From NCBI GenBank assembly GCA_016789705.1, contig JAEUQR010000035.1, positions 1-39,977 of the forward strand: 39,977 nt of DNA, in the 5' to 3' direction. Of the stretch, positions 17,304 through 27,739 are shown one piece after another. The first letter of the stretch is position 1; each line of letters starts with the position of its first letter. Below the pieces are notes generated by a model. The model was not told the DNA's origin. It worked only from the letters and a program-made list of their open reading frames with translations, and made no database searches. This stretch comes from Acidobacteriota bacterium. Its GTDB lineage: Bacteria; Acidobacteriota; Vicinamibacteria; Vicinamibacterales; UBA2999. Both the position numbers and the translations under genes were made by a program.

Positions 17304-18191
17304 TCAGTCGAGCCGCGCGAGGCGGAAGATCACCTGCGCGATGCCGGAATAGTCGTCGTCGCCGCCACCGGCGGCCAGGTGCGCGTGCACGAGCTGCTGC
17401 ACGAGGGCGGTTTCGGGGGCCGCCACGCCGTACTCGGCGAGCGCCTCCGCGACGATGCGCAGGTCCTTCTTGTACAGCGTCGCCTTGAAGCCCGGCTTGT
17501 AGTTGCCGGTCAACATCCGTTCGCCGTGCACCTCGAGCACGCGGCTCGATGCGAATCCTCCGAGCAGCGCCTGGCGCACCTTCGCGCCGTCCACGCCCGC
17601 CTTGCCGGCCAGCGCCAGCGCCTCGGCCACGGCCACCATGGTGCCGCCGATGACGAGCTGATTGCAGGCCTTGCAGATCTGGCCGGCCCCGGAGGGACCG
17701 ACGTGCACGATGCGTTCGGCCTTGCCCATCTTCGCGAGGAGCGGCGCCACGCGCGCCAGCGCCTCCGCGTCGCCGCCCACCATGAAGGTGAGCGTGCCGT
17801 CGATGGCGCCGATTTCGCCGCCGCTGACCGGCGCATCGAGGTAGCTGCCGCCGCGCTCGGCGACCAGCCCGGCGAAACGAATCGCCGCCGACGGGGCGAT
17901 CGTGCTCGAATCGACGACGACGGTGCCAGGCTGCAGTCCGGCGAGGAGGCCCGAGGGCCCTTCCAGCACGGCCTCGACGTCGGGGGCATCGGGCAGCATG
18001 AGCAGGACGACGTCACAGGCCGCGGCCACGGCGGCCGGCGTCGTGGCAATCGAGGCGCCGGCCTCCGCCAGGGCGCGCTCGGCGGCGTGGCTGCGGTTGT
18101 GCACCACGACCGCGATGTCGTGCTTGCGCAGGTTGAGGGCCATGGGCTTGCCCATGGCGCCAAGTCCGATGAATCCGACGGTATCCGGCAC
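17304..18191 (-). CDS. NAD(P)-dependent beta-hydroxyacid dehydrogenase (3-hydroxyisobutyrate dehydrogenase / GarR family)
   Basis: This 295-residue protein has the Rossmann [13 protein letters not shown] at its N-terminus, the [16 protein letters not shown] substrate loop, and the [11 protein letters not shown] segment with the catalytic lysine. The C-terminal helix [16 protein letters not shown] is characteristic. Family members oxidise 3-hydroxyisobutyrate or reduce tartronate or succinic semialdehyde; which applies here is unclear. The GTG at 18191 is chosen because GGTGGAGG lies seven bases upstream; longer frames lack a site. The next codon in the family's N-V/Q-x-x position reads N-Q instead of N-N, a common variant. 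It is the first gene of an operon with the aldehyde dehydrogenase. Confidence 0.88.
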   Translation of the reverse strand: MPDTVGFIGLGAMGKPMALNLRKHDIAVVVHNRSHAAERALAEAGASIATTPAAVAAACDVVLLMLPDAPDVEAVLEGPSGLLAGLQPGTVVVDSSTIAPSAAIRFAGLVAERGGSYLDAPVSGGEIGAIDGTLTFMVGGDAEALARVAPLLAKMGKAERIVHVGPSGAGQICKACNQLVIGGTMVAVAEALALAGKAGVDGAKVRQALLGGFASSRVLEVHGERMLTGNYKPGFKATLYKKDLRIVAEALAEYGVAAPETALVQQLVHAHLAAGGGDDDYSGIAQVIFRLARLD

Positions 18192-18209
18192 GCGGGAACC
18201 TCCACCGCG

Positions 18210-18215
18210 ATTGTA
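18210..18215 (-). promoter_or_regulatory. -10 box TACAAT for the dehydrogenase operon
   Basis: Reading the - strand, TACAAT sits 18 bases before the GTG start at 18191, with the strong ribosome binding site between. The upstream -35 region is GC-rich and matches poorly. The leader would be only about ten bases. Confidence 0.35.
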
Positions 18216-18287
18216 GCCGCCGAGCCGGGCCGGCGTGGCGGGAAGCCGCCCTCGCCGTACGGCCGGGGACGGCATGAAGGAATCCCT

Positions 18288-18293
18288 TATACT
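18288..18293 (+). promoter_or_regulatory. -10 box TATACT upstream of clpC
   Basis: TATACT lies 46 bases before the clpC ATG in the divergent spacer. No CIRCE or CtsR-type heat-shock operator is evident, and the -35 position is not a good match. Confidence 0.4.
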
Positions 18294-18339
18294 GTGAGAG
18301 ATAAGCGCCGGGACTCCATTCCCTCGCGAAGGCGGCCGG

Positions 18340-20793
<2,454 letters not shown>

Positions 20794-20846
20794 ATCCGGT
20801 AGGATCGACGGATTCGGCGACCGGCGACCAGCCGGCGTGTCCCGGA

Positions 20847-20863
20847 GGCGCCCCGGGGGCGCC
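20847..20863 (+). terminator. GC-rich palindrome between clpC and bamA
   Basis: GGCGCCCC-G-GGGGCGCC is a perfect 8-bp palindrome in the 91-base spacer, 22 bases before the bamA ATG. It has no T-run. It may act as a weak terminator, or as leader structure controlling bamA translation. Confidence 0.3.
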
Positions 20864-20884
20864 CGGTCGACCGGTGTGAACACG

Positions 20885-23518
20885 ATGCGTAGGCTGTTAA
20901 CTCTCCTCGGAATCTGTGTCGTGGTGTCGGCGGGCGTGGCCGAGGCCCGGCAGGCGGCAGCCGTCGCGCCGGCCGCTCAGCCGGCCGTGCGCGTGCCGGC
21001 CGCCGGCTCGGGCCCCGTCATCCGCTTCATCCAGCTGCGGTTCCACCCCGTCGACGAGTCGCTCATCGACCCGCAGACCTACCTCTATTACATCCAGACG
21101 CAGCCCAGCCGAAGCTCCGACGGCGTCTGGGTGCCGTACGACGAGCAGGCCGAGGCGAAGCTGCGCGACGACTTCCGGCGGCTGTGGGGCACGAACTTCC
21201 TCGACAACCTCTGGGTCGAGGTGCTCGACGAACCTTACGACAACGGCGTCATCGGGAAGCGGGTCATCTTCCACATGGAAGAGCGGCCGCGCGTGAAGAT
21301 CGTCGACTACACGGGCTCGAGCAAGGTCGAGCGCACCAAGATCGACGAGAAGATGAAGGAGCTGGGCGTGGCCCTGCGCCTCGACTCGTTCCTGGATGAA
21401 GGGGCGATGCGCCGGGTGAAGAGCATCATCCAGGACTTCATGAGCGAAAAGGGCTACCAGTTCGCCGAGATCACCTCGAAGGTCGAGGCGCTGCCCGGCG
21501 GTCCGAAGCTCGTGAAGGTCGTCTTCGACGTGCAGGAAGGGCCGAAGGTCCGGATCCGCGAGGTCGACTTCGACGGGAACGAGGCGCTCAGCGACCGCAC
21601 GCTCCGCCGCAAGATGAAGGAGACCAAGCAGCACGGCGCGTTCTCCTGGCTGACCGGCGGCGGCACGTTCAAGGAAGCCAAGTTCGAGGAAGATGCCGAT
21701 CTGGTGGTGGCGCACTACCGTAACAAGGGCTATATCGAGGCCCGCGTCGGCACGCCGGAGCTGAAGACGCTGCAGGACAGCCCCGACGGCAAGACGCGCT
21801 GGATTCAGGTGCGCGTGCCGGTCACCGAGGGGCCGCGCTACAAGGTCGGTGAGTTCACCTTCGCCGGCAACACCGTGGTGAAGTCCGAGGGCCTGCGGCC
21901 GCTTTTCAAGATTCAGCCGGGGCAGTTCTACAGCGAGAAGCGCATTCGCGACGGTCTGCGCAAGGCGCAGGAAGTCTACGGCGGCGGCGGCTATTTCGAG
22001 TTCACCGGCTACCCGGACCTCAAGCCCAAAGCGGCCGCCACCGGCCCGCTCGACGGCCCGGCCGAGCCCACGGTCGACGTCACGATGCAGATGCAGGAAG
22101 GCGAGCAGTACTTCGTCAACCGCATCACGTTCACGGGTAACACCACCACGCGCGACACGGTCGTGCGCCGCGAACTCCGCCTCATCGAGGGCGGGGTCTT
22201 CAATACCGAAGCGCTCAAGTATTCGGTGCGGCGGCTCAACCAGGTGGGCTACTTCAAGAACCTGGAAGAGGGCGGCCAGGGCATCGACGTCAAGAAGACG
22301 CCGAACGCCAAGAACAAGGTCGATGTCACACTGAAGCTGGAAGAACAGAACCGCAACCAGCTGACGTTCGGCGCCGGCGTCTCGCAGTTCGAAGGCTTCT
22401 TCGGCCAGTTGTCGTTCCAGACGGCCAACTTCCTCGGCCGCGGCGAGAGCCTCACCGTGTCGCTGCAGGGCGGCTCGCGGGCGCAGAACTATCAGGTGGC
22501 CTTCACCGAGCCGTTCCTGTTCGACCGTAACATTACCGGCGGCGTCGACGTCTACAAGCGGTCGCTCAACTACATCGGGCAGTTCACGCAGGCCTCGACG
22601 GGCGGCAACGTCACGATGGGCTTCCCGGTGGCCGACTTCTCGCGCGTGTTCGTGAACTACAGCTTCGAGCAGGTCAAGGTGCTCGACCTGAACACGGCCT
22701 ACACGAACCCGGTGCTGCTGGCGCAGAACCCGTTTCTCGCCGACTCGCTGCTCATCGGTCAGGGCGGCACGCGCACGATCAGCAAGATCGTGCCGAGCTT
22801 CTCGTTCAACACCGTCGACAACCCGATCTTCCCGAGCACCGGCCGCCGCCTGACCGCCTCGTTCGAGTATGCCGGGCCTGGCGGCGACACGTTCTTCGTC
22901 AAGCCGACGCTCGAAGGGGTCGGGTTCTGGCGCCTCACGCCGCGCATGTCGGTGGGGTCACGCGCGCAGTTCCAGTACATCCGGCCCTACGGTGACACCA
23001 AGCAGCTTCCCATCTTCGAGAAGCTGATTCAGGGCGGTGAGTACAGCATCCGCGGCTACGACATCCGCAGCGTCGGCCCGCGGGACATCAACTCCGGCAT
23101 CGTGCTCGGCGGCAACAAGAGCATGCTGTTCAATGCGGAGTACCTGATTCAGGTGGCCGGCCCGGTGCGCCTCGTGCTCTTCTACGACGCCGGCCAGGTG
23201 CGCGACATCGGCGAGAGCTTCGGCATGAAGGAGGACATCCTCGAGGTCGTGCCGCCGCCGCAGCCGCTGCTCGTGGATCCGCTGGCGTTCACCGGCTTCA
23301 TCGACCCGAACGCGCCGAAGCCCACGACGCGCGCCATCGGCCGGCAGAGTGCGTTCAAGACCTCGACGGGCGCCGAGATCCGGTTCTTCATGCCGGTGTT
23401 GAACGTGCCGTTCCGGCTGATCTTTGCCTACAACCCGCAGCGGGGCGGCGTGCTGAGGAACAATCTCACGCCGGCGCAGAAATTCCAGTTCCGGTTCGCG
23501 GTCGGCTCGACGTTCTGA
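20885..23518 (+). CDS. bamA: Outer-membrane protein assembly factor BamA (Omp85 family)
   Basis: This 877-residue protein is the core of the BAM complex that inserts beta-barrels into the outer membrane. A signal peptide (MRRLLTLLGICVVVSAGVAEA) is followed by an Ala/Pro-rich stretch and POTRA domains to about residue 480; good examples begin VRIREVDFDGNEALSDRTLRRKM and YFVNRITFTGNTTTRDTVVRREL. The C-terminal 16-stranded barrel holds the loop-6 motif SIRGY and ends in a phenylalanine (FAVGSTF), the usual outer-membrane signal. I start it at the ATG at 20885, since the frame upstream overlaps clpC. Skp is encoded next, but a lipoprotein gene on the opposite strand lies between. Confidence 0.95.
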   Translation: MRRLLTLLGICVVVSAGVAEARQAAAVAPAAQPAVRVPAAGSGPVIRFIQLRFHPVDESLIDPQTYLYYIQTQPSRSSDGVWVPYDEQAEAKLRDDFRRLWGTNFLDNLWVEVLDEPYDNGVIGKRVIFHMEERPRVKIVDYTGSSKVERTKIDEKMKELGVALRLDSFLDEGAMRRVKSIIQDFMSEKGYQFAEITSKVEALPGGPKLVKVVFDVQEGPKVRIREVDFDGNEALSDRTLRRKMKETKQHGAFSWLTGGGTFKEAKFEEDADLVVAHYRNKGYIEARVGTPELKTLQDSPDGKTRWIQVRVPVTEGPRYKVGEFTFAGNTVVKSEGLRPLFKIQPGQFYSEKRIRDGLRKAQEVYGGGGYFEFTGYPDLKPKAAATGPLDGPAEPTVDVTMQMQEGEQYFVNRITFTGNTTTRDTVVRRELRLIEGGVFNTEALKYSVRRLNQVGYFKNLEEGGQGIDVKKTPNAKNKVDVTLKLEEQNRNQLTFGAGVSQFEGFFGQLSFQTANFLGRGESLTVSLQGGSRAQNYQVAFTEPFLFDRNITGGVDVYKRSLNYIGQFTQASTGGNVTMGFPVADFSRVFVNYSFEQVKVLDLNTAYTNPVLLAQNPFLADSLLIGQGGTRTISKIVPSFSFNTVDNPIFPSTGRRLTASFEYAGPGGDTFFVKPTLEGVGFWRLTPRMSVGSRAQFQYIRPYGDTKQLPIFEKLIQGGEYSIRGYDIRSVGPRDINSGIVLGGNKSMLFNAEYLIQVAGPVRLVLFYDAGQVRDIGESFGMKEDILEVVPPPQPLLVDPLAFTGFIDPNAPKPTTRAIGRQSAFKTSTGAEIRFFMPVLNVPFRLIFAYNPQRGGVLRNNLTPAQKFQFRFAVGSTF

Positions 23519-23547
23519 GACCCGACCGCCACACCCGGCCGCGCGTC

Positions 23548-23967
23548 TCAGGGATGGGTGACTTCGATCTCGTAATCCTGGGGATCGGCCACGGTGCCCA
23601 CGTCGTAGATGCGCACGCAGAGCGTGCCGGACGATGTGGCGCGTCCGAGCAGCGACGCCAGCGCCGTGGCCCGGTCGTTCGCGATGACCGACTGGCAGGC
23701 TGTGCCGTTGAACGTGCCGAGGCTGAAACCCACCACCGTCGTGTCGTCAGGGGTCACGGCCTTCAGCACCGCGGTGACGTCACCGCCGGACGGGAAGTTG
23801 ATCGGGAAGGAATGCGACGTGGCGCCATTACGCGTGAGCGTTCCCGTGAACGTCTCGGTCACGATGACCGGGTCGGGTGTGGGAGCGAGCAGGTTCTGGA
23901 TGTCGCCGCCGCAACCGGCGGAGACGAGTGGGAGAAGCAGCGTGCAGGCGAGCGTGACTCGGCGCAT
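23548..23967 (-). CDS. Small secreted lipoprotein of unknown function
   Basis: This 139-residue protein begins MRRVTLACTLLLPLVSAGC: a signal peptide with a lipobox (VSAGC) at residues 16-20. The mature part starts GGDIQNLLAPTPDP, then has a beta-rich domain (VTETFTGTLTRNG, FPSGGDVTAVLKAV, GTLCVRIYDVG, DYEIEVTHP) with two further cysteines that could form a disulfide. The pattern recalls pre-peptidase C-terminal-like beta-sandwich domains. The ATG at 23967 has GAGG seven bases upstream, which selects it over the longer frame to 24066. It sits convergent to bamA (29-base gap) and divergent from skp. No enzymatic motif is visible. Confidence 0.75.
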   Translation of the reverse strand: MRRVTLACTLLLPLVSAGCGGDIQNLLAPTPDPVIVTETFTGTLTRNGATSHSFPINFPSGGDVTAVLKAVTPDDTTVVGFSLGTFNGTACQSVIANDRATALASLLGRATSSGTLCVRIYDVGTVADPQDYEIEVTHP

Positions 23968-24022
23968 TTCAGTCCTCAAGACAGGGCGACCCACCGATCT
24001 TACCCGGCGCGGCATAGTAGAG

Positions 24023-24028
24023 TAAAAT
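24023..24028 (+). promoter_or_regulatory. -10-like TAAAAT upstream of skp
   Basis: TAAAAT lies 37 bases before the skp start, in an unusually A/T-rich spacer shared with the divergent lipoprotein gene. TTACCC, 17 bases upstream, is a weak -35. A - strand TAAGAT (23997-24002) could serve the lipoprotein gene. Confidence 0.35.
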
Positions 24029-24065
24029 GCGAAGGTTGTCGGTATTGCCGAAAAGGATGTCAGCA

Positions 24066-24707
24066 ATGAGACGTATGGTTGTGGCCCTTGGCCTCGTGAT
24101 CGTGACCGGAACCGCTTCGTTCGCCCAGGCCCCGGCGCCGGCGACGGCGAAGCCCGCGGCCCCCGCCGCCCAGGCCCCGACCCCCGCTCCCGCGGCCGCC
24201 GCGCCGGTTCTGCCGTTCCCCGAGGGCGCCAAGATCGCTTTCGTGGTGCTGCAGCGCGTCGTCGCCGAGTCGGCCGAAGGCAAGCTGGCCAGCGCCCGCG
24301 TGCAGGCCTTGCAGCAGAAGAAGGTGGCCGAGCTCAACGAGCGCCAGAAGGCGGCGCAGGGCCTGCAGGAGAAGCTCGACAAGAGCGGCGCGGTGATGAG
24401 CGAAGCGGCCCGCGCCGACCTCACGAAGCAGGTCGAGCGCGCCAATGTCGACCTCCAGCGCGCCACGCAGGACGCCCAGGCCGAAGTCCAGGAACTCCAG
24501 CAGCAGTTGCAGGAAGAGTTCCAGCGCCGCATCGCGCCGATCATCGAGGCGGTGGGGAAGGAAAAGGGCCTGCACTACATCTTCAACGGCCCGGATTCCG
24601 GCCTCGTGTGGGCAGACGCGTCGCTCGACATCACGAACGACGTCGTGAAGAAGTTTGACCAGGCCAAGCCGTCCGCGCCGGCTGCCGCCAAGCCGCAGGG
24701 GCAGTAG
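24066..24707 (+). CDS. skp: Periplasmic chaperone Skp / OmpH family
   Basis: This 213-residue protein begins with a signal peptide (MRRMVVALGLVIVTGTASFAQA), then a long Ala/Pro linker (residues ~22-55), then an OmpH domain: KIAFVVLQRVVAESAEGK, a long coiled coil (~80-160) rich in Gln, Lys and Glu, and a closing beta element LHYIFNGPDSGLVWADASLDIT. Skp grips unfolded outer-membrane proteins on the way to BamA. The ATG at 24066 has AAAAGGA eight bases upstream; ATGs at 24057 and 24027 are less well placed. It lies eight bases before the fabZ-lpxA fusion. The Ala/Pro linker is longer than in E. coli Skp. Confidence 0.9.
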   Translation: MRRMVVALGLVIVTGTASFAQAPAPATAKPAAPAAQAPTPAPAAAAPVLPFPEGAKIAFVVLQRVVAESAEGKLASARVQALQQKKVAELNERQKAAQGLQEKLDKSGAVMSEAARADLTKQVERANVDLQRATQDAQAEVQELQQQLQEEFQRRIAPIIEAVGKEKGLHYIFNGPDSGLVWADASLDITNDVVKKFDQAKPSAPAAAKPQGQ

Positions 24708-24715
24708 TTCCCCGC

Positions 24716-25957
24716 GTGCACATTCCTTCCCTTCTCGAGCGCCAGGCGCAGCGGTGCCCGGTGTCGCTCGTCGACGTGGCGTCCCTCGTGGACGGCGTCG
24801 GCCGGCTCACCGGCTCCAAGGCCGTCAGCGCCAGCGAAGACTACTTCCAGGGACATTTCCCGGGCGCTCCCCTCATGCCGGGCGTGCTGATGCTCGAGGC
24901 GCTGACGCAGGCCTCGACCCTGATGCTGCTCGGCGACGCCAGCGCCCCGGAAGGGGCGACCGTGCGGCTGCGCGGCGTCGACGACGCCAAGTTCCGCCGC
25001 CACGTCGTTCCGGGTGACCGCCTCGATGTCGACGTGCAGCTGCTGCGCCGCCGCGGGCCGATCGCCCGCGTGCAGGCCACGGCTCGCGTCGATGGCACGG
25101 TGGTGATCGAGGCCCGGCTCGTGCTGGCCGTGTCAGATGCCGCGCCGCGTATTCACCCGAGCGCAATCGTGCATCCGTCGGCGGTCGTCGGCGACCGGTC
25201 GGTCATCGGGCCGGGCGCCGTCATCGGCCCGTATGTGGTCATCGGCCGCCACGTCCAGATCGGCGCCTCGGCCGTCGTCGAAGGCGACACGACCGTCGGC
25301 GACCACACGCGCATCTTCCCGTTCGCCTCGATCGGACTCCCGCCGCAGGACCTGAAATACCGTGGCGAGCGCACCCGCCTCGTCATCGGCCACTCGAACG
25401 TGTTCCGCGAATCGGTCACGATCCACCGCGGCACGGTGGGCGGGGGCGGCGAGACCCGCATCGGCGACCGCAACCTGTTCATGGCCTACGCGCACGTGGC
25501 GCACGACTGCCACGTGGGCAGCGACACGATTTTCGGCCCGGGCGCGACGCTCGGCGGCCACGTCGTGGTCGAAGACTTCGCGCAGATCAGCGCCTACTCC
25601 GGTGTGCACCAGTTCTGCCGCGTCGGCCGTTACGCCTTCATCGGCGGCTACTCGGTGGTGACGCTCGACGCGCTGCCGTTCGCGAAGACGGTCGGCAACC
25701 GCGCCCGGGTCTACGGCCTCAACACGATTGGCCTCGTGCGCCGTGGCTTCACGCCCGAGGTGGTGAGCAAGCTGAAGCGCGCCTACCGCTACCTGCTGAC
25801 ATCGCGGCTGACGCCATCGAAGGCGCTGCAGACGATCGACGCCGCGCCGGAGCTGGCGTGCGCGGACGTGGCTTATCTCGTGGACTTCATCCGTTCGTCG
25901 AGCCGTGGCGTGACGCTGCGGCGGCCCAGCAAGCGCGCCGACGACGCCGGGGAATAG
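24716..25957 (+). CDS. lpxA: FabZ-LpxA fusion: 3-hydroxyacyl-ACP dehydratase domain plus UDP-GlcNAc acyltransferase
   Basis: This 413-residue protein joins two normally separate neighbours. Residues 1 to ~138 are a hot-dog-fold FabZ domain with the catalytic His47 in GHFPG and Glu61 in MLEALTQAS, plus [12 protein letters not shown]. Its PHR-P-FLLVD motif is altered ([10 protein letters not shown]). After a linker of about six residues, a left-handed beta-helix of hexapeptide repeats begins at [15 protein letters not shown] (~145). It carries the LpxA catalytic histidine (AHVAHDC, His263), SGVHQFC and the C-terminal [12 protein letters not shown] helix region. LpxA attaches 3-hydroxyacyl from ACP to UDP-GlcNAc, the first step of lipid A. 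FabZ competes for the same 3-hydroxyacyl-ACP pool. The GTG start follows skp by eight bases; lpxI is seven bases downstream. Confidence 0.92.
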   Translation: MHIPSLLERQAQRCPVSLVDVASLVDGVGRLTGSKAVSASEDYFQGHFPGAPLMPGVLMLEALTQASTLMLLGDASAPEGATVRLRGVDDAKFRRHVVPGDRLDVDVQLLRRRGPIARVQATARVDGTVVIEARLVLAVSDAAPRIHPSAIVHPSAVVGDRSVIGPGAVIGPYVVIGRHVQIGASAVVEGDTTVGDHTRIFPFASIGLPPQDLKYRGERTRLVIGHSNVFRESVTIHRGTVGGGGETRIGDRNLFMAYAHVAHDCHVGSDTIFGPGATLGGHVVVEDFAQISAYSGVHQFCRVGRYAFIGGYSVVTLDALPFAKTVGNRARVYGLNTIGLVRRGFTPEVVSKLKRAYRYLLTSRLTPSKALQTIDAAPELACADVAYLVDFIRSSSRGVTLRRPSKRADDAGE

Positions 25958-25964
25958 CCGCACC

Positions 25965-26798
25965 GTGAAGCTCGGGCTGCTCGCCGGCAATGGCCGCTTC
26001 CCGTTCCTCGTGCTGGAGGCCGCGCGCAGCCTCGGGCACGACATCACGATCGTCGCCGTGAAGGAAGAGGCCGACGCCGATCTCGAAGCGGCGGCGGCCA
26101 CGCCGACGCCCGTGCCGATTCACCGGGTGTCACTCGGGCACCTCGGCACCTGCCTCCAGATCCTGCAGCAGGCCGGCGTCACCCACGCCGTCATGGCGGG
26201 GCAGGTCAAGCACACGAAGATCTTCGGCGTGATGCCCGACCTGACCTTCATGAGCCTGCTGGCGAAGCTCACGACGCGCAACACCGACGCGCTCATCGGC
26301 GCCGTCGCCGACGTGATGCGCGATCGCGGCATCGAACTCATCGATTCAACCGTCCTGCTCACGCCGCTGCTCGCCGACGCCGGCGTGATGACCGCGCGGC
26401 GCCCGACCGAGGCGGAAGCGGCGTCGCTCACCTTCGGCTACCGCATGGCCGACACGATCGCCGGGCTCGACATCGGCCAGACGATCGCCGTCAAGCAGAG
26501 CGCGGTGGTGGCGGTCGAAGCCATGGAAGGCACCGATGCCGTCATCGCCCGGGCCGGTGAACTGGCCGGGCCCGGCGTGGTGCTGGTGAAAGTGGCCAAG
26601 CCGCGGCAGGACATGCGGTTCGACGTGCCGATCGTGGGGCTGCCGACGATTCAGGCGATGGCGCAGGCGGGGGCGAGCGTCCTGTCGCTCGATGCCGGCA
26701 AGGCGCTGATGTTCGACAAGGCGGCGATGATCGCCGCGGCCGATGCCGCCGGCATCGCGATTGTGGGGCGGGCCCTGCCCGCCGGGGAGCGTGCGTGA
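25965..26798 (+). CDS. lpxI: UDP-2,3-diacylglucosamine pyrophosphatase LpxI
   Basis: This 277-residue protein belongs to the LpxI (DUF1009) family, which cleaves UDP-2,3-diacylglucosamine to lipid X and UMP in bacteria without LpxH. Family marks are [20 protein letters not shown] at the start, [43 protein letters not shown] and [17 protein letters not shown]. It is encoded directly after LpxA, seven bases away, which supports the lipid A role. The start is a GTG. Its TGA overlaps the start of the oxidoreductase gene (TGATG). Confidence 0.93.
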   Translation: MKLGLLAGNGRFPFLVLEAARSLGHDITIVAVKEEADADLEAAAATPTPVPIHRVSLGHLGTCLQILQQAGVTHAVMAGQVKHTKIFGVMPDLTFMSLLAKLTTRNTDALIGAVADVMRDRGIELIDSTVLLTPLLADAGVMTARRPTEAEAASLTFGYRMADTIAGLDIGQTIAVKQSAVVAVEAMEGTDAVIARAGELAGPGVVLVKVAKPRQDMRFDVPIVGLPTIQAMAQAGASVLSLDAGKALMFDKAAMIAAADAAGIAIVGRALPAGERA

Positions 26799-27739
26799 TG
26801 GCAGGAACGCGTCTGCGCGTGGCCGTGGTGGGCGTCGGGCATCTCGGGCGGCATCATGCCCGGCTGCTCGCGGCGATGCCGAACGTGGAACTCGTGGCTG
26901 TGGCCGACACCGACCCGGCGCGGGCGGCCGAGATTGCCGCCGTGCATCAGACGACGGCCGTACACGACTGGCGCTCGCTGCCGGGCGACCTCGATGCCGT
27001 CACGGTGGCGGTGCCGACCGAGGCGCACGTGGCGGTGGCCCTCGGCCTCATCGAGCGCGGCGCGCACGTGCTGGTGGAGAAGCCGCTCGCGCGTTCCGTC
27101 GCCGAGGCCGATGCCCTCATCGCCGCCGCGGCGGCGCGCCACGTGCATCTGGCCGTGGGGCACACCGAGCGCTTCAATCCGGCGGTGACGGCCGCGCGCG
27201 CGCACCTGACGCAGCCGCGCTTCATCGAAGCCCATCGGCTCGGCACGTTTCCCGAGCGTAGCCTCGACATCGACGTCGTCTTCGATCTGATGATTCACGA
27301 CCTCGACCTGCTGCTCTCGATCGTGGGCGAGCCGGTCGTCAGCGTGGAGGCGGTGGGCGTGCCCGTGCTGACGCCGCGCATCGACATCGCCAACGTGCGC
27401 CTGCGGTTTGCCGGCGGCTGCATCGCCAACCTCACGGCCAGCCGTATCAGCCGCGACCGCGTGCGGAAGATCCGCTTCTTCCAGCCGCAGAGTTATCTCT
27501 CGATTGACTACGCGGCGCAGGAAGTCGAGCACTGGACGCTCGGCCCGGGCCCGGCCGGCACCCCGGCCATCACGGGCGGCAAGCTCGACGTGCCGCGCGA
27601 CGAGCCGCTCAAGCGGGAACTCGAGGACTTCGTGACGGCGGTGCGCGATGAGCGCGCGCCGGCGGTCACCGGCGACCAGGGCCGCGCGGCGCTCGCGCTC
27701 GCGGCCGAGATTGTGGAGCGAATGGAACATGTCCGGTGA
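26798..27739 (+). CDS. Gfo/Idh/MocA family NAD(P)-dependent oxidoreductase
   Basis: This 313-residue protein has an N-terminal Rossmann fold (VAVVGVGHLGRHHARLLAAMP), the EKPLARSV motif whose lysine is catalytic in this family, and GHTERFNP. The C-terminal half (VVFDLMIHDLDLLLSIVG) holds the usual substrate-side histidines. Related proteins oxidise or reduce sugars, including nucleotide sugars. Wedged between lpxI and the menaquinone genes, it resembles GnnA, the UDP-GlcNAc 3-dehydrogenase found beside lpxA in some bacteria that make 3-amino lipid A. No aminotransferase partner (GnnB) is in the window. I start at the ATG at 26798; a GTG three bases earlier is equally possible. Its end overlaps the next gene by 11 bases. 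Confidence 0.85.
   Translation: MAGTRLRVAVVGVGHLGRHHARLLAAMPNVELVAVADTDPARAAEIAAVHQTTAVHDWRSLPGDLDAVTVAVPTEAHVAVALGLIERGAHVLVEKPLARSVAEADALIAAAAARHVHLAVGHTERFNPAVTAARAHLTQPRFIEAHRLGTFPERSLDIDVVFDLMIHDLDLLLSIVGEPVVSVEAVGVPVLTPRIDIANVRLRFAGGCIANLTASRISRDRVRKIRFFQPQSYLSIDYAAQEVEHWTLGPGPAGTPAITGGKLDVPRDEPLKRELEDFVTAVRDERAPAVTGDQGRAALALAAEIVERMEHVR

Noticed and set aside
18192..18339. CIRCE or CtsR heat-shock operator before clpC
   Set aside because: No inverted repeat of the right sequence or length is present in the spacer.
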